This document shows, piece after piece, positions 44,649 to 53,341 of a stretch of DNA of 64,000 bases. The DNA is from Trichormus sp. NMC-1 (GTDB lineage: Bacteria > Cyanobacteriota > Cyanobacteriia > Cyanobacteriales > Nostocaceae). How positions within the stretch are numbered: position 1 is the stretch's first letter; every line of letters starts with the position of its first letter. The notes under the pieces were generated by a model, which was given only the letters and a program-made list of their open reading frames with translations, searched no databases and was not told the origin of the DNA. Where the stretch lies: NCBI RefSeq assembly GCF_001858025.1, contig NZ_LZQD01000001.1:1006737-1070736 (forward strand). Reading direction: 5' to 3'. The translations under genes and the position numbers were made by a program.

Positions 44649-45181
44649 TTTTTAGCTCTTGCTCAGGATTACAGACTTGCCGGGAAAATTTAAAAAATTC
44701 TCTGTTTTTCCGACCTCATTTCATACAGCTTAACTAAATCTTCTCCCTCATGCTTTATTCTGGGGAATGATATTACCACTATAATTTGTCAGCAATGCTG
44801 CCAGCAAAAGGGAATAAAGCTTGTTTTTTGAGAAGGATGAACAGTTTTAACTAGATATTTATTTATTTTTACCCGGCGGCACTAGTACATGACGGTGCAA
44901 ATAAACCAACCATTTAAAATATACCAAAAGCCTCCGTCATCAGCTTTGCGAATTTTGTATCCCTGACGGCAGATGTAGGCTCTATTTTGAATTCACGGTG
45001 GTATTAGTTACTCTTCGAGCAGATGAAATAGCTACTGAGAATTACTCTAAATTCGAGCATATTATATTCCTTGTATCAAAACATTAAAAACCATTGATTT
45101 TTTAAAATATAACTTATATAATTACGACGGGTTTTGTAGCTATCACTACAATCTTATAGCTTGAAAGAGGAGGACAATAGG
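44649..45181. other. intergenic region upstream of DUF3155 gene
   Basis: No gene seen in about 530 bp. A TATCCCTGACGGCAGATGTAGGCTC-type fragment (around 44959) is related to the debris seen at 8810-8840. Ends in the strong ribosome-binding site AGAGGAGGA. Confidence 0.6.
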
Positions 45182-45499
45182 TTGGCAAGGAGACGTAAAA
45201 GGAAAAGTCGTCGTCGCCAGGAAGGACGGCGAATTCTGGAGCATGTGCCTCAATATAGCATCGAAAGCGGCGAAGATAAACCTGTGACAGCAGCACGAAA
45301 ATTCATTCAAGCTGAAGGTATTTTGCCACCTGCCTTGCTACTTGTAAAACGGAACGAACACACAACAGACCGTTATTTCTGGGCAGAAAAAGGACTGTTT
45401 GGCGCTCAATACGTAGAAGAGAATCATTTCTTGTTTCCCAGCCTGCGAGTTCTAGAACCTCCGACTGGACAAGAACTAGTTGCTGTAGCTAGTCGATAA
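45182..45499 (+). CDS. DUF3155 family protein
   Basis: 105 residues. TTG start at 45182 is chosen: AGGAGG (45168-45173) lies eight bases upstream, and the family normally starts with a basic run (here L/M-A-R-R-R-K-R-K-S-R-R-R-Q-E-G-R-R). The other in-frame TTG (45161) would put that ribosome-binding site inside the gene. Conserved only in cyanobacteria; function unknown. The basic head could bind nucleic acid or ribosome. Confidence 0.82.
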   Translation: MARRRKRKSRRRQEGRRILEHVPQYSIESGEDKPVTAARKFIQAEGILPPALLLVKRNEHTTDRYFWAEKGLFGAQYVEENHFLFPSLRVLEPPTGQELVAVASR

Positions 45500-45949
45500 C
45501 CTGTAAATGGTTATTTACCGGATTGAATGTGACTTCTGACTTCTAACTTCTGACTCTGACAATAATTAACTGGCCAAATTGATCAGTTTATGCAAAAATT
45601 CCATTTTTTTTAAGTTTGTAGCTGAAAAACCGCCAGTCAAGCTTCTCCACATTAGAGGATCAACTCCTTTTCAGCCTGCTTAGTTGGGGGAGTTGATATC
45701 TAGTATGCTGATGCAGCGGGGAGTAGCGACAGAGCCAAAGGCATTAAAAAGCGAAACTGTAGAGTGGTACTCTCATAGCTTAAATCGCCAAGACACTCAG
45801 TCAACGAATCTCAATTTTCCTTACGAAACTACTCGTCAGGCAAACTGGCAATCCCCGATTTGTTTTGCCTCCTCCCTACTATTTCATGTCCTCAAAAGTC
45901 AGTCAGAAGTCTCCCTCATTAATTGAGTGATGATTTGAAAACCCAACCT
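45500..45949. other. intergenic region, no convincing gene
   Basis: About 450 bp. Holds CTTCTGACTTCTAACTTCTG heptamer-like repeats near 45530-45555. A 73-codon open frame from ATG 45705 has no ribosome-binding site and no recognised features. Confidence 0.55.
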
Positions 45950-46480
45950 TCAGTCATCCGTCTTTAACTGTAAAGCCTTTTGTAACTCAGCAAGTTCATC
46001 TCGATGGGCAATTACAGTGATTTTGGTTGAGGAGTGTTGTTCGCCCTGGATTGTTTCCAATTTGAGTGACACTTTCTCAATTCTTCCAGCTTTTTGCCAA
46101 TAAAATAACCCGCTCAAAGGTGAAAGTAGGACTAGTAACAACAAAAATTTACTTTGGCTAGAAAAAAGAAACGACAAAACCAGGGATAAGCAAACAAGAC
46201 CTACCGCTGCCAATAACGTCAAAAATATGGCTAAAAACCAGCTAGGTCTAACAAAACCTTCAAAAGCTACTTGGTTCTTTTCTCTGTCTACGGATGTTAC
46301 TTGGTAAGAACGAGAGCGAAAATACTCCTTTAATTGGTTCATCAGCGTCGTTTCATCTTGCTCAGAAACTAATTGCGCTCTTTCGGTCCGGTCTTTGGTA
46401 GCAGCACGAATAAAGAAAAATAGTCCAACCGATAATAACAAAGTTAGCAGCAGCGTAGATTGCACAATAGCAGTATCCAT
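45950..46480 (-). CDS. cofactor assembly of complex C subunit B (CCB-like)
   Basis: 176 residues: N-terminal membrane helix (about 5-25), linker with S-Y-Q-V-T-S-V-D-R-E-K-N-Q-V, two more helices (about 80-130), and a soluble C-terminus. This matches the CCB2/CCB4-type factors that help attach haem ci to cytochrome b6 in cyanobacteria and chloroplasts. Called by overall layout and signature V-A-F-E-G-F-V-R-P-S; moderate certainty. Confidence 0.72.
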   Translation of the reverse strand: MDTAIVQSTLLLTLLLSVGLFFFIRAATKDRTERAQLVSEQDETTLMNQLKEYFRSRSYQVTSVDREKNQVAFEGFVRPSWFLAIFLTLLAAVGLVCLSLVLSFLFSSQSKFLLLLVLLSPLSGLFYWQKAGRIEKVSLKLETIQGEQHSSTKITVIAHRDELAELQKALQLKTDD

Positions 46481-46639
46481 AAATAATTCTTAATTTTTGA
46501 CTGTTCAGATTTATCTATTATCAATTATTCTGGAATTTACGGACAACAGAAAAAAACCCGCAAATTTATATTTGGGGTAATTTTTAAGTTTTAAGTTTTA
46601 AGTTGTAAGTTTTAATTTTTAATTTATCCCCAGTCCCTT

Positions 46640-47209
46640 ATGTCACAAAACTCCGAAGCTCCATCCTCTAATCTCCGGATCATTGCCCAAACGTTTCGCT
46701 TGGCAGGTTGGATTAGTTTTTGGATTCAACTAGTACTGGGTGTTATCTCTGGGATTATAGTTTTATTATTCGCCATATTCAGTCAAAGAGCAGGTAGTCC
46801 CAATAATAATCCAGGAACAGGATTTGGTGTATTTCTGGCAATTTGTGGAATAGTGGTGTTAGGTGGGGGCATTTACTTAGCCTATCGTTACACTAGAATT
46901 GGCAAACAACTAGAATCCCCCAATCCTAGCAATCGCCCGCGTAAACTTGAAACTATGCAGGTAATCCGCTTGGGACTATGGGTGAATTTAGGAGGGATAC
47001 TAGTGACTTTGTTGGGGGCGCAAGCAATAGTCGGTACACTGGTAGCGAGATCGATATCTCCCCAAGCTGTAACTACCCAACTATTTGACCCCACCCGGAT
47101 TATTAGCGGTTTAGATATGCTGGTAGTGCAGGCAAACACAAACACTGTCTCAGCCCACTTTGCAGGACTGGTTGTGTCCCTGTTTTTACTAAATCGCATT
47201 ACCAAGTGA
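46640..47209 (+). CDS. DUF3611 membrane protein
   Basis: 189 residues with four membrane helices (about 24-48, 60-85, 113-135, 165-187). The pattern F-R-L-A-G-W-I-S-F-W-I-Q-L-V-L-G-V and I-R-L-G-L-W-V-N-L-G-G is the DUF3611 family found in cyanobacteria and chloroplasts. Function unknown. Separated from serS by 55 bp. Confidence 0.85.
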   Translation: MSQNSEAPSSNLRIIAQTFRLAGWISFWIQLVLGVISGIIVLLFAIFSQRAGSPNNNPGTGFGVFLAICGIVVLGGGIYLAYRYTRIGKQLESPNPSNRPRKLETMQVIRLGLWVNLGGILVTLLGAQAIVGTLVARSISPQAVTTQLFDPTRIISGLDMLVVQANTNTVSAHFAGLVVSLFLLNRITK

Positions 47210-47264
47210 GAATTTGACAAAGAAATGATATAACAACTTAGAACCGGACAATAACAACCAAAAA

Positions 47265-48545
47265 ATGCTAGATATTAAACAAATAAGAGAAAATCCTCAA
47301 CTCGTACAAGACAAGTTGAACACTCGTAGTGGTAAATACGATATTCAGCCTATTTTAGATTTAAGCCAACAACAACGGGAATTAGAAGGAAAACGGAATC
47401 AACTCCAAGCGCGTAGTAATGAAATTGGTAAACTGGTCGGACAAAAGGTAAAATCTGGTGTTAATCCTCAAGATCCAGAAATTCTCGCTTTAAAGGAAGA
47501 AGGTAACTCTCTCAAAACCACATTAAGCGAACTTGAACCCCAGGAAAAAGATTTAAAAGCACAAATTCAAGATTTACTTTTAGCACTTCCTAACTTACCC
47601 AGTGATTCTACCCCCATTGGTCAAAGTGAAGAAGATAACCCAGAAGTGAGAAAATGGGGAGATGAATATAAACCCGAAAACCCGAATATTTTACCTCATT
47701 GGGAAATTGGCGAAAAGTTGGGAATTTTGAATTTTGAAAGGGCGGTTAAAATTGCCCAAAGTCGGTTTGTGAGTTTGATAGGTGCGGGTGCAGCTTTAGA
47801 AAGGGCGTTAATTCAATTTATGCTTTCTAAGCATATTGAAAATGGCTATATAGAAATTAGTCCACCGTTGTTAGTAAATACAGATTCTTTAACGGGAACC
47901 GGACAATTACCGAAGTTTGCAGAAGAAAGTTTTAAATGTGCAGATGATGAATTGTGGTTAATTCCAACTGCGGAAGTTCCTGTTACTAATTTTTATCGGG
48001 GGGAAGTTATCAACGCAGAAGAATTACCAATTTATCACTGTGCATATACGCCATGTTTTCGTCGAGAAGCGGGAAGTTATGGACGAGATATGCGGGGTTT
48101 AATTCGGTTGCATCAATTCAATAAAGTGGAGTTGGTGAAGTTAGTAAAACCGGAAGATTCTTTTGAGGAATTAGAGAAGTTAGTTGCTAGTGCAGAGTCA
48201 ATTTTACAGGGTTTAAAGTTGCCTTATCGAGTGATTAATTTATGTACTGCTGATTTAGGTTTTGGGGCAACAAAGACTTATGATTTAGAGGTTTGGTTGC
48301 CATCTTCTGGGAAGTATCGAGAGATTTCTAGTTGTTCTAATTGTGTGGATTTTCAAGCGAGAAGGGCGGATATTCGGTTTAAGGAAGCCGGTAAGAAAGG
48401 GACGCAGTTTGTACATACTTTGAATGGTTCTGGTTTGGCTGTGGGAAGGACTATGGCGGCTATTTTGGAGAATTATCAGCAACCTGATGGGACGATTCAA
48501 GTACCGGAGGTGTTGCAGGTTTATTTGGGTAGAGAGGTTTTGTAA
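47265..48545 (+). CDS. serS: seryl-tRNA synthetase
   Basis: 426 residues, normal length. N-terminal coiled-coil arm (about 30-105) that holds the tRNA-Ser long arm; class II motif 2 [12 protein letters not shown], motif 3 [16 protein letters not shown]. Charges tRNA-Ser and tRNA-Sec type tRNAs with serine in the cytosol. Confidence 0.98.
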   Translation: MLDIKQIRENPQLVQDKLNTRSGKYDIQPILDLSQQQRELEGKRNQLQARSNEIGKLVGQKVKSGVNPQDPEILALKEEGNSLKTTLSELEPQEKDLKAQIQDLLLALPNLPSDSTPIGQSEEDNPEVRKWGDEYKPENPNILPHWEIGEKLGILNFERAVKIAQSRFVSLIGAGAALERALIQFMLSKHIENGYIEISPPLLVNTDSLTGTGQLPKFAEESFKCADDELWLIPTAEVPVTNFYRGEVINAEELPIYHCAYTPCFRREAGSYGRDMRGLIRLHQFNKVELVKLVKPEDSFEELEKLVASAESILQGLKLPYRVINLCTADLGFGATKTYDLEVWLPSSGKYREISSCSNCVDFQARRADIRFKEAGKKGTQFVHTLNGSGLAVGRTMAAILENYQQPDGTIQVPEVLQVYLGREVL

Positions 48546-48586
48546 CAAAGAAACGTTACATAGAGAAGGATACTTATAGGGTAAAA

Positions 48587-48624
48587 TTCTGTATAATCAC
48601 CCTTAACAAAGTGATTATACAGAA
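48587..48624 (+). terminator. 14-bp perfect hairpin after serS
   Basis: TTCTGTATAATCAC (48587-48600) pairs perfectly with GTGATTATACAGAA (48611-48624) around a 10-base loop; AAATTTTGT follows. Another small hairpin, TGTAAC/GTTACA (48541-48560), overlaps the serS stop. Terminator or MITE relic. Confidence 0.6.
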
Positions 48625-48688
48625 AAATTTTGTATATTTTGTTAGAATTTTCTATAGTTTACTAGATAAATAGGAGTAGCTACTATAA

Positions 48689-49432
48689 ATGCCAGCCAAT
48701 CGCCCCTACCGGAGAACTTATCGTCAGTTTGTGGATGGAAATTACACTGAGGGTGGACGTTCTCAGTACATAGTTCATCCCAAATTTGCTCAATCTCCTA
48801 AAAATTATATTCGTGGATTTCTTCTCTTACAAAATGATCTACAAGAACTCTTTGATTATATTGAACCATCATACACAAATCGAGACTGCTTTTCATATAG
48901 AATTCATGCTCTTTTGGTTCGAGCGTGTATAGAGGTGGAAGCAAATTTTAAGGCCATTCTGAGAGAAAATGGATATAGTAAACGTTGTATGAATATTGAA
49001 AAAGACTACTATAAAATTAATAAAACGCATCTACTTTCTTATTATCAGGTAGAAGTTCCTTACTGGAAGGGAGAACACAATATACGGCAACCTTTTTCGG
49101 CTTGGTTGTCAACTAATTATAACCCTCTACCTTGGTATCAAGCTTACAATAATACAAAACATGATCGGCATTCTAATTTTGAACAAGCAAAGTTCGAGAA
49201 TCTAATAGATGCCTGTTGTGGCCTGCTTGTACTTTTATCATCACAGTTTGGAACAGAGGACTTTTCTCCAGGAAGTGCTTTCTTAGCTTTAGAATCTTCA
49301 AACGATACTATTGGTAGTTACTTTAAGGTTACGTTTCCAGAAAACTTTCCGCTAGAATCGCGATACGATTTTAATTGGCAAGTTTTAAAACATCAAGATG
49401 ATCCTTTTGAGAATCTTAATTACTCAACCTAA
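48689..49432 (+). CDS. uncharacterised protein (possible HEPN-like)
   Basis: 247 residues, not recognised. Mostly helical. Features: basic start R-P-Y-R-R-T-Y-R-Q-F, L-V-R-A-C-I-E-V-E-A-N-F-K-A-I-L in the middle and Y-N-N-T-K-H-D-R-H-S-N-F near residue 155, reminiscent of the conserved basic/His stretch of HEPN-like proteins, though a clean R-x4-6-H is not obvious. GGAG lies about 12 bases before the ATG. Followed after 71 bp by a gene with a clearer HEPN motif; the two may form a unit. Confidence 0.55.
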   Translation: MPANRPYRRTYRQFVDGNYTEGGRSQYIVHPKFAQSPKNYIRGFLLLQNDLQELFDYIEPSYTNRDCFSYRIHALLVRACIEVEANFKAILRENGYSKRCMNIEKDYYKINKTHLLSYYQVEVPYWKGEHNIRQPFSAWLSTNYNPLPWYQAYNNTKHDRHSNFEQAKFENLIDACCGLLVLLSSQFGTEDFSPGSAFLALESSNDTIGSYFKVTFPENFPLESRYDFNWQVLKHQDDPFENLNYST

Positions 49433-49503
49433 GGACTGTATTATGTTCTTCTGAAAATGTAATGCACTATTCTTTATCTAGATTTAACTTGTGTGGAATA
49501 AGA

Positions 49504-50124
49504 ATGAATTATCTAATACATCATAAAATGTATTTCAAAGTTGCTAGAGAAAATCTAGAACAAGCTCTGTTATCTGAAAAATCAGTAAGAAGCTGGATGC
49601 TAGATTCTAGTAATTGGATCAAACAAGAGTCAATTGATAAAAGCTATTCTGAGTTTTCGGAGTCCGCTATAACCTCCATTATTTTCTCTGGACTGACTGT
49701 TGAATCTTTTATAAATTATTATGGGATATCCAGGCTTTCTAAAAACGAGTTTGATAACTATTTGGATAAGCTAGATTTACTTTCTAAGTGGATTGTTATT
49801 CCAAAATTCGTAACAGGTAACTCGATTGACACGGGATCTCATGCTATTTCCTTATTAAAACAATTAATACGGAGCAGAAACAAGTTAGTCCATTACAAAT
49901 CATCAAAAATTAGTCCTCATGATTTCTATAGTAGTTTGAAAAATTTCCAACCTACTGATCCTAAAAGTCGTCTTCCTTGGATAGAAGATGCTGAAATAGG
50001 CATTCAAGCAATCTATAAATTATTGAGTGAGATTGTCAAAATTGATAGCAGTATTAGCCGTGAAGAAACCGAATGGGAGGAGGAATCTGACAAATGTTTT
50101 CAGATGTGGTCTATTTTTGATTAG
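49504..50124 (+). CDS. uncharacterised HEPN-motif protein
   Basis: 206 residues from ATG 49504 (49462 is an alternative in-frame start with no better ribosome site). The segment L-I-R-S-R-N-K-L-V-H-Y-K near residue 130 fits the HEPN RNase signature R-x4-6-H. Helical N-terminal half with S-I-I-F-S-G-L-T-V-E-S-F-I-N-Y, as in HEPN/MAE-type proteins. HEPN proteins are RNases in TA, CRISPR and abortive-infection systems. It lies just before the 64-bp array and a TA patch. No MNT-type nucleotidyltransferase partner is seen. Confidence 0.62.
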   Translation: MNYLIHHKMYFKVARENLEQALLSEKSVRSWMLDSSNWIKQESIDKSYSEFSESAITSIIFSGLTVESFINYYGISRLSKNEFDNYLDKLDLLSKWIVIPKFVTGNSIDTGSHAISLLKQLIRSRNKLVHYKSSKISPHDFYSSLKNFQPTDPKSRLPWIEDAEIGIQAIYKLLSEIVKIDSSISREETEWEEESDKCFQMWSIFD

Positions 50125-50145
50125 TGCGATCGCTCATCTTGTAGA

Positions 50146-50177
50146 GTGCGTTAATGAAATGTAACGCACCGTTTTTT
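50146..50177 (+). terminator. GTGCGTTA hairpin terminator, copy 1
   Basis: GTGCGTTA (50146-50153) pairs with TAACGCAC (50162-50169), followed by CG and six T residues. Related hairpins follow the genes ending at 52219 and 53109. Confidence 0.8.
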
Positions 50178-50189
50178 ATTAATATTTAA

Positions 50190-50340
50190 CTATCTGAATC
50201 AGGATATCCAGGATTAAAGGATTAACAGGATTATATTTGAGTTCGATATTCTGGGGTGTTTGAATTAGTGCAATTTCTGAAAATGTAGAGGAATATTAAA
50301 AAACCATCCTGTACATCCTCAAATCCTGCACATCCTGATT
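50190..50340. repeat. TCAGAATCAGGAT-type element, copy A
   Basis: Starts TATCTGAATCAGGATATCCA and ends in CATCCTGATT, about 150 bp, with GGATTAAAGGATTAACAGGA and TATTCTGG inside. It is one of four related elements here; its right end continues into the 64-bp tandem array. Confidence 0.8.
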
Positions 50341-50852
50341 CTGACAAAAAGCAACTTCTGAAAATATAGATGAATTTAAAAAAAACATCCTGTACATCCT
50401 GATTCTGACAAAAAGCAACTTCTGAAAATATAGATGAATTTAAAAAAAACATCCTGTACATCCTGATTCTGACAAAAAGCAACTTCTGAAAATATAGATG
50501 AATTTAAAAAAAACATCCTGTACATCCTGATTCTGACAAAAAGCAACTTCTGAAAATATAGATGAATTTAAAAAAAACATCCTGTACATCCTGATTCTGA
50601 CAAAAAGCAACTTCTGAAAATATAGATGAATTTAAAAAAAACATCCTGTACATCCTGATTCTGACAAAAAGCAACTTCTGAAAATATAGATGAATTTAAA
50701 AAAAACATCCTGTACATCCTGATTCTGACAAAAAGCAACTTCTGAAAATATAGATGAATTTAAAAAAAACATCCTGTACATCCTGATTCTGACAAAAAGC
50801 AACTTCTGAAAATATAGATGAATTTAAAAAAAACATCCTGTACATCCTGATT
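50341..50852. repeat. 64-bp tandem repeat array, 8 copies
   Basis: CTGAC starts at 50341 and recurs every 64 bases (50405, 50469, 50533, 50597, 50661, 50725, 50789, and the boundary at 50853). Units look identical by eye: CTGACAAAAAGCAACTTCTG, AAAATATAGATGAATTTA, AAAAAAACATCCTGTACATC, CTGATT. The unit is the right part of the copy A element, multiplied. No spacers, so not CRISPR. hicA starts 36 bp after the array. Confidence 0.96.
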
Positions 50853-50887
50853 CTGACAAATAATGTTAAAAATTCTATTAGCGGAAA

Positions 50888-51115
50888 ATGGTAAAAAAAG
50901 ATAAACTGATTGAAAAATTAACAAATAGTCCCAATAATGCCAAATTTAGTGATATTCGTAAACTGTTAGAATTAGATAACTTTGTATTAGATAGAATTAC
51001 AGGTAGTCATCATATCTTTATCAAAGATGATATAATTTTAGTAATTCCCGTACATAATAATCGGGTAAAATCAGTTTATGTTAAACGAGTATTAGAATTA
51101 ATAGAAGGAGCGTAA
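50888..51115 (+). CDS. hicA: HicA-family toxin
   Basis: 75-residue HicA: I-R-K-L-L-E-L-D-N-F-V, catalytic His in I-T-G-S-H-H-I-F, then H-N-N-R-V-K-S-V-Y-V-K-R-V-L at the end. hicB follows 2 bp after its stop. Confidence 0.88.
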   Translation: MVKKDKLIEKLTNSPNNAKFSDIRKLLELDNFVLDRITGSHHIFIKDDIILVIPVHNNRVKSVYVKRVLELIEGA

Positions 51116-51117
51116 TT

Positions 51118-51339
51118 ATGAATTATCCCATAGTTGTTTATCCCTGTGAAGAAGGCGGTTTTGTAGCTGAAATTCCAGCATTAAAGGGATGTTTAGCACA
51201 GGGAGAAACTTTAGAAGAAACATTACAAGAATTGATCATTGTCAGAGATTTATGGTTAGAAACAGCAGAAAAACATGGTCAACAATTACCAGATGTTGAA
51301 CGTGCTATTTCTCAAGTTAAAGCACTCAGTAATGTATAA
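51118..51339 (+). CDS. hicB: HicB-family antitoxin
   Basis: 73-residue HicB: Y-P-I-V-V-Y-P-C-E-E-G-G-F-V-A-E-I-P-A-L-K-G-C-L-A-Q-G-E-T. The C-terminal helix V-R-D-L-W-L-E-T-A-E extends the family core. Pairs with the HicA just upstream. Confidence 0.92.
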   Translation: MNYPIVVYPCEEGGFVAEIPALKGCLAQGETLEETLQELIIVRDLWLETAEKHGQQLPDVERAISQVKALSNV

Positions 51340-51343
51340 CTAA

Positions 51344-51500
51344 CTGTCAGAATCAGGATAACCCGGATTAAAGGATTAACAGAATTATATTTGATATTGA
51401 TATTCTGGGATATTTGAATTATCGCAATTTCTGAAAATCAATGATTTTTTGACTTTTGACTTTTGAATTTTGACTTCCCGAAGGGTGTCCTGATTCTGAC
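51344..51500. repeat. TGTCAGAATCAGGAT element, copy B
   Basis: Ends CTGTCAGAATCAGGATAACC and GTCCTGATTCTGAC in inverted orientation. The right half differs from the other copies: TTTTTGACTTTTGACTTTTG heptamer-like repeats replace the CATCCTGTACATCC part. Lies between hicB and the DUF433 gene. Confidence 0.82.
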
Positions 51501-51556
51501 CAAAAAATGATATACTAAAATATAGTGATTCAAGCAAATTAGCTAGATAAAATAAT

Positions 51557-51868
51557 ATGTTAACCCTGAATTACCCGCATATTGAAAAAACCGAGAATCA
51601 ACCAGCAAGATTAAAGCGTTTTCCAAGAATTAGAGTAGCACAAATTGTCATGGATTATCTTGCTTATGGTTGGTCAGTAGAAGAAATGTGTCGTCAGCAT
51701 CCTTATTTAACTCAAGCTGAAGCTCATGCTACTATGGGTTATTACTTTGACCATCAAGAAGAAATTGACCAAGAAATTAAAGAAGAATGGGAACAAGTAC
51801 AACAAAGCAAAAATGAATTAGTATCATCTCCATTTTACAGCAGAATGAAAGCCAAAGGACTGTTGTAA
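51557..51868 (+). CDS. DUF433 antitoxin-like protein
   Basis: 103-residue DUF433-type protein with a helix-turn-helix: I-V-M-D-Y-L-A-Y-G-W-S-V-E-E-M-C-R-Q-H-P-Y-L-T-Q-A-E. Such proteins are regularly encoded before DUF5615 PIN-like proteins, as here (next gene starts at the following base), and act as antitoxins. Confidence 0.88.
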   Translation: MLTLNYPHIEKTENQPARLKRFPRIRVAQIVMDYLAYGWSVEEMCRQHPYLTQAEAHATMGYYFDHQEEIDQEIKEEWEQVQQSKNELVSSPFYSRMKAKGLL

Positions 51869-52219
51869 ATGACTATTGCTTTATATATGGATGTTCACGT
51901 ACCTCAATCTATTACATCACAATTGCGTCGTCGGAGTGTAGATGTATTAACTGCTTTTGATGATGAAACCCAAGAACTTCCTGATGATAAATTATTAGAA
52001 AGAGTGACGGAACTTAAACGAGTTCTATTTACTCAAGATATTCGTTTTCGAGTTTTAGCGGAAACTTGGCAAAAAGAAGGAAAACAGTTTTCAGGATTAA
52101 TTTTTGGACATCAACTAGGTGGTACAATTGGTCAATTTGTGCAAGATTTAGAATTTATTGCTAAAGCTTCAGAGATTGATGAATGGATGAATGTTGTTGA
52201 ATATATTCCTTTTAAATAA
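51869..52219 (+). CDS. DUF5615 PIN-like toxin
   Basis: 116-residue PIN-like (Mut7-C-type) nuclease: L-Y-M-D-V-H-V-P near the N-terminus carries the first acidic residue, F-T-Q-D-I-R-F the later one. It begins right after its DUF433 partner and is followed by terminator copy 2. Confidence 0.87.
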   Translation: MTIALYMDVHVPQSITSQLRRRSVDVLTAFDDETQELPDDKLLERVTELKRVLFTQDIRFRVLAETWQKEGKQFSGLIFGHQLGGTIGQFVQDLEFIAKASEIDEWMNVVEYIPFK

Positions 52220-52231
52220 TATTGCTCTTAG

Positions 52232-52270
52232 GGTGCGTTAATCAATTTTATTTAATGCACCGTTTTTTAT
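52232..52270 (+). terminator. GTGCGTTA hairpin terminator, copy 2
   Basis: GGTGCGTTAA pairs with TTTAATGCACC around an AT loop (52232-52261), then G-T6. Same type as copy 1. Confidence 0.75.
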
Positions 52271-52290
52271 TATTTTTATAATATATTTAA

Positions 52291-52446
52291 CTGTCAGAAT
52301 CAGGATAACCAGGATGAAAGGATTAACAGGATTATATTTGATATTGATATTCTGGAATATTTGAATCAGTGCAATTTCTGAAGATGTAGATTAATATTAA
52401 AAAATCATCCTGTACATCCTCAAATCCTGAGCATCCTGATTCTGAC
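52291..52446. repeat. TGTCAGAATCAGGAT element, copy C
   Basis: CTGTCAGAATCAGGATAACC at the left and GCATCCTGATTCTGAC at the right: 15-bp inverted ends, about 156 bp. The interior matches copy A closely, including CATCCTGTACATCCTCAAAT. Lies between the DUF5615 gene and the next module. Confidence 0.88.
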
Positions 52447-52490
52447 AAATTTGGTATAATTAACATAATCATTTACTAATTAAGTAAACT

Positions 52491-52733
52491 ATGAAAACAC
52501 TAGACATAAAAGTAACTATAACAAATGATGGCAAATTATTAGTCAATTCTCCTGTAGATATACCAATGGGAGAATATAACGCTGTTCTTGTATTAGAAGA
52601 TCGCCCAATTGATCATCATGTTCAAACTTCTGTACAAAATGCTCAGGCTATTTTTAGAAAATATATTCCTGCTAGTAGAAAACTTTCTGAAGAATTAATT
52701 CAGGAACGCAGAGAGGAAAGTTTGAATGAGTGA
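52491..52733 (+). CDS. antitoxin of a PIN module
   Basis: 80-residue protein with N-terminus K-T-L-D-I-K-V-T-I-T-N-D-G-K-L-L-V and I-P-M-G-E-Y-N-A-V-L-V-L (AbrB-like look) and a basic/acidic C-terminal helix R-K-L-S-E-E-L-I-Q-E-R-R-E-E-S. Overlaps the PIN toxin by 8 bp. Family not named. Confidence 0.78.
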   Translation: MKTLDIKVTITNDGKLLVNSPVDIPMGEYNAVLVLEDRPIDHHVQTSVQNAQAIFRKYIPASRKLSEELIQERREESLNE

Positions 52734-53109
52734 AGTTGTTGTAGATGCTTCTGCTATTTTAGCTTTACTCAATCAAGAAACTGGTAGCGAAGAAGTTTTA
52801 AAATTTATTGGTAAAGCTGCAATTAGTACAGTGAATTTATCTGAAGTTATAGCAAAATTAGCCGATGCAGGAATCCCTGAAGAAGATATTAGACAGATTA
52901 TTTATAATCTCAATCTTGAAGTTATTAATTTTAATGAAGAACAAGCATTAAAAGCGGGAATGTTGCGCCCAAATACTAAATCAATTGGGCTTTCATTTGG
53001 GGATAGAGCTTGTTTAGCATTAGGTATTATTCTTAATCAGCCTGTTCTCACAACTGATCGGTTGTGGGGTAGTATTAATGTGGGGGTTGAAGTTAGAGTA
53101 GTGCGTTAG
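52726..53109 (+). CDS. PIN-domain RNase toxin (VapC-like)
   Basis: 127-residue PIN protein with D in V-V-D-A-S-A-I-L-A-L-L, E in V-N-L-S-E-V-I-A-K-L, D in S-F-G-D-R-A-C-L-A-L and D in L-T-T-D-R-L-W. All acidic positions are present. Its last codons (GTGCGTTAG) form one arm of terminator copy 3. Confidence 0.92.
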   Translation: MSEVVVDASAILALLNQETGSEEVLKFIGKAAISTVNLSEVIAKLADAGIPEEDIRQIIYNLNLEVINFNEEQALKAGMLRPNTKSIGLSFGDRACLALGIILNQPVLTTDRLWGSINVGVEVRVVR

Positions 53110-53140
53110 GTGTTAATGAAATGTAGCGCACCATTTTTTA
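53101..53140 (+). terminator. GTGCGTTA hairpin terminator, copy 3
   Basis: GTGCG (53101-53105) pairs with CGCAC (53127-53131), then CA and T-run. The left arm includes the last codons of the PIN gene, so the hairpin has been built onto its 3' end. Confidence 0.7.
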
Positions 53141-53151
53141 TTAGTATTTAA

Positions 53152-53290
53152 CTGTCTGAATCAGGATAACCAGGATTAAAGGATTAATAGGATTATATTT
53201 GAGTTTGATATTCTGGAATATTTGAATTACTGCAATTTCTGAAGATGTAGATTAATTTTAAAAAAACATCCTGTACATCCTGATTCTGAC
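53152..53290. repeat. TGTCAGAATCAGGAT element, copy D
   Basis: Begins CTGTCTGAATCAGGATAACC and ends ACATCCTGTACATCCTGATT-CTGAC, about 139 bp, lacking the CAAATCCTG piece of copies A and C. The end is nearly identical to the 64-bp array unit, so this copy resembles the array's parent form. Confidence 0.88.
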
Positions 53291-53341
53291 AAAAAGTGAT
53301 AATCTATAATATAATTACACTATAATCCTAGAGGTAAAACT

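Noticed and set aside
45684-45926. 80-residue open frame downstream of DUF3155
   Set aside because: No ribosome-binding site at either start, no domain or membrane pattern, and composition unlike neighbouring proteins.
50341-50852. CRISPR array
   Set aside because: Units of 64 bp are contiguous and identical, with no variable spacers and no cas genes nearby.
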